A DNA stretch of 6,152 nt from Victivallales bacterium (GTDB taxonomy: Bacteria; Verrucomicrobiota; Lentisphaeria; Oligosphaerales; Lenti-02): assembly GCA_018648945.1 (NCBI GenBank), contig JABGQJ010000470.1:1-6152 (forward strand), in the 5' to 3' direction. Below are positions 5,178-6,152 of the stretch, piece after piece (position 1 is the stretch's first letter; each line of letters opens with the position of its first letter). A program made the position numbers and the translations under genes. The notes under the pieces are model-generated. The model was not told the origin of the DNA. It ran no database searches and saw only the letters and a list, made by a program, of their open reading frames with translations.

Positions 5178-5660
5178 ATCGCCCGAGTCCAGCAAGGTAC
5201 TGTGGACGCACCAGAGCTACATCTGCCGAGGGAGATTCTCGCCAAGGCCGTCATGTCCGGCGGAGAGTCCGGATGGCGCAGGGGAGACGTACTCGAGGCG
5301 GTCCGGTCGGCTCCTTCCGTTGGGCTGGCTGTCCTGGGCGGACAGGTCCAGTTTCTCCTTCCCGACGGCACGTGCGAACTGTACTGGCTTGACTACGATC
5401 CGTCCGGACGCCATCGTACCGAGCCTTTCCCTACCTACGCAAAGCGGAGTTGCGGGGAGACAATCGCGGCCTTTCAGCGAGTTCTCGCCATGGGTCTGGT
5501 ACACGAAGGCGTCACCAGTTTCAAGCACCTACAGAGGGCAGAGGCACAGGGGGTTCTCTTGGAGGACTGCCTTCTGTTCATCGTCTACTTCGCGACCGCG
5601 GAGGAGGCCGGAGAAGCGAATACAGGTGACCGGAGGCCCAACCAGGGCCGCACACGATAG
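5175..5660 (+). CDS. Small protein resembling the Imm40 immunity-protein family
   Basis: The product is 161 residues, without signal peptide or membrane span. The recognisable core runs from about 34 to 108: WRRGDVLEAV (helix), GLAVLGGQVQFLLPDG (strand-GG-strand, 50-65), YWLDY (70-74), and a helix with SCGETIAAFQRVL (92-104). The order 'helix, aILGG-V, W, S...A helix' is what I recall for Imm40, a family of immunity proteins against polymorphic toxins; this is a memory-based match, not a search. The tail after about 145 is polar and probably disordered. No toxin gene is next to it. The GTG at 5175 is six bases after the acetyltransferase stop and lies in a hairpin; another in-frame GTG at 5202, with AAGG four bases before it, is an alternative start. 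Codon choice is looser than in lon (CTA, CGA, GGA, GTA, ACT), which may mean low expression or later acquisition. The gene call is firmer than the family call. Confidence 0.6.
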   Translation: MIARVQQGTVDAPELHLPREILAKAVMSGGESGWRRGDVLEAVRSAPSVGLAVLGGQVQFLLPDGTCELYWLDYDPSGRHRTEPFPTYAKRSCGETIAAFQRVLAMGLVHEGVTSFKHLQRAEAQGVLLEDCLLFIVYFATAEEAGEANTGDRRPNQGRTR

Positions 5661-5684
5661 CGCCAGCCAGGAACACCACCAATC

Positions 5685-6152
5685 GTGAGACAGTTCCTCC
5701 CAATTCTCGGCTTCCTTTTCGTCCTCTTCGGTCTGTTCCCGGCTCCGGATGGGAACTTGCTGCGCAACGGTGACTTTGCCGAAGTCACTGACGGGCAGTT
5801 GCCTGCTCACTGGGGAATGGGCGTCACGGTCAAGCAGAAGGTGTCGCTGGTCCCCGACAAGGGACCGGATGGGAAAGGCGCCCTGCAAGTGGACATCCTC
5901 AACACGCACGAGCAGTTCGGCGAGATCACCCAAGGCATCAAGGCCGACCCCAACACTGCCTACGTGCTGAGCGGCAGCATCCGGAGCACGGCGTTTCGCC
6001 AGGCCTTCCTTCAGGTGAGGCTCTACCGGGACGGCAGGAGACTCGGGCAGGTCAGGACCGTACGGAGCTCGCAGAGCTGGCGGTCGGTTGAGCAGGTGTT
6101 CCATACGGGCAGGGCCGACTCAGTCAACATTCTCTGCCGCTACATGCAGGGC
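5685..6152 (+). CDS. Exported protein with CBM4/9-like domain, N-terminal fragment
   Basis: The frame is open for 156 codons and runs off the right edge. The start (GTG read as Met) RQFLPILGFLFVLFGLFPAPDG is a signal peptide: one Arg, a hydrophobic core at about 4-18, then PAPDG with likely cleavage near residue 20-23. The mature part opens NLLRNGDFAEVTDGQLPAHW (24-43), the classic first strand of carbohydrate-binding module 4/9 or galactose-binding-like jelly rolls. Later come GKGALQVDI, the ITQGIKADPNTAYVLSG strand pair, and a W-x-x-V-x-Q-V-F-H-T-G stretch, all in the usual order. It is probably the binding domain of a larger secreted polysaccharide-active or surface protein. The start is supported by the signal peptide, but the nearest AGGA (5669-5672) is 12 bases away, rather far. 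It follows the Imm40-like gene by 24 bases, so it may be the last member of the lon cluster or have its own promoter. Codon use is looser than in lon. Confidence 0.78.
   Translation, partial: MRQFLPILGFLFVLFGLFPAPDGNLLRNGDFAEVTDGQLPAHWGMGVTVKQKVSLVPDKGPDGKGALQVDILNTHEQFGEITQGIKADPNTAYVLSGSIRSTAFRQAFLQVRLYRDGRRLGQVRTVRSSQSWRSVEQVFHTGRADSVNILCRYMQG

Noticed and set aside
5529..6104. 191-codon minus-strand open frame opposite the last two genes
   Set aside because: The plus strand here carries the end of one gene and a signal peptide plus CBM-like domain of another, which explains the region better.

Overview
This is a GC-rich bacterial window. Its core is four tightly packed plus-strand genes around a full-length ATP-dependent Lon protease. 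No gene here fixes the taxonomy. Two predicted secreted proteins with carbohydrate-binding/jelly-roll-like N-termini sit at the window edges, and there is a HEAT-repeat-like relic with a G-x-D-x-G...W-x-x-W tail. Both are most familiar to me from Planctomycetota, Lentisphaerota/Verrucomicrobiota and Armatimonadota. The Lon N-terminus also resembles a Lon type known from Gammaproteobacteria, so this lineage guess is weak.

Layout: a minus-strand gene for an exported protein runs off the left edge (1-201), with a clear ribosome binding site and a plausible promoter. A 638-base divergent spacer (202-839) follows. It holds a cluster of GTCCAT repeats, a short stretch that reads like the end of a HEAT-repeat protein on the minus strand, and a strong palindrome just before the next gene. 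A small two-helix membrane protein of unknown function (840-1136) comes next. A 173-base spacer then carries a nested GC-rich hairpin and a -10-like box. A cytosolic glycerophosphodiester phosphodiesterase (1310-2056) follows, then a 130-base lon leader with a small hairpin, then lon (2187-4565).

Six bases after lon is a RimJ/RimL-type GNAT acetyltransferase (4572-5168). Six bases after that is a small protein resembling the Imm40 immunity-protein family (5175-5660). After 24 bases comes another exported protein with a CBM4/9-like domain, cut off by the right edge (5685-6152). The spacing suggests that lon, the acetyltransferase and the Imm40-like gene are co-transcribed, perhaps with the last gene too. 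The acetyltransferase stop codon and the next gene's GTG start lie in one strong hairpin, which would suit translational coupling.

No tRNA, rRNA, CRISPR array, insertion sequence or phage gene was seen. The genes do not form an obvious single pathway: protein quality control (Lon), phosphodiester scavenging (GDPD), acetylation (GNAT) and exported proteins sit side by side. The points most worth a second look are the hairpin over the Imm40-like start, the toxin-less Imm40-like gene itself, and the HEAT relic.
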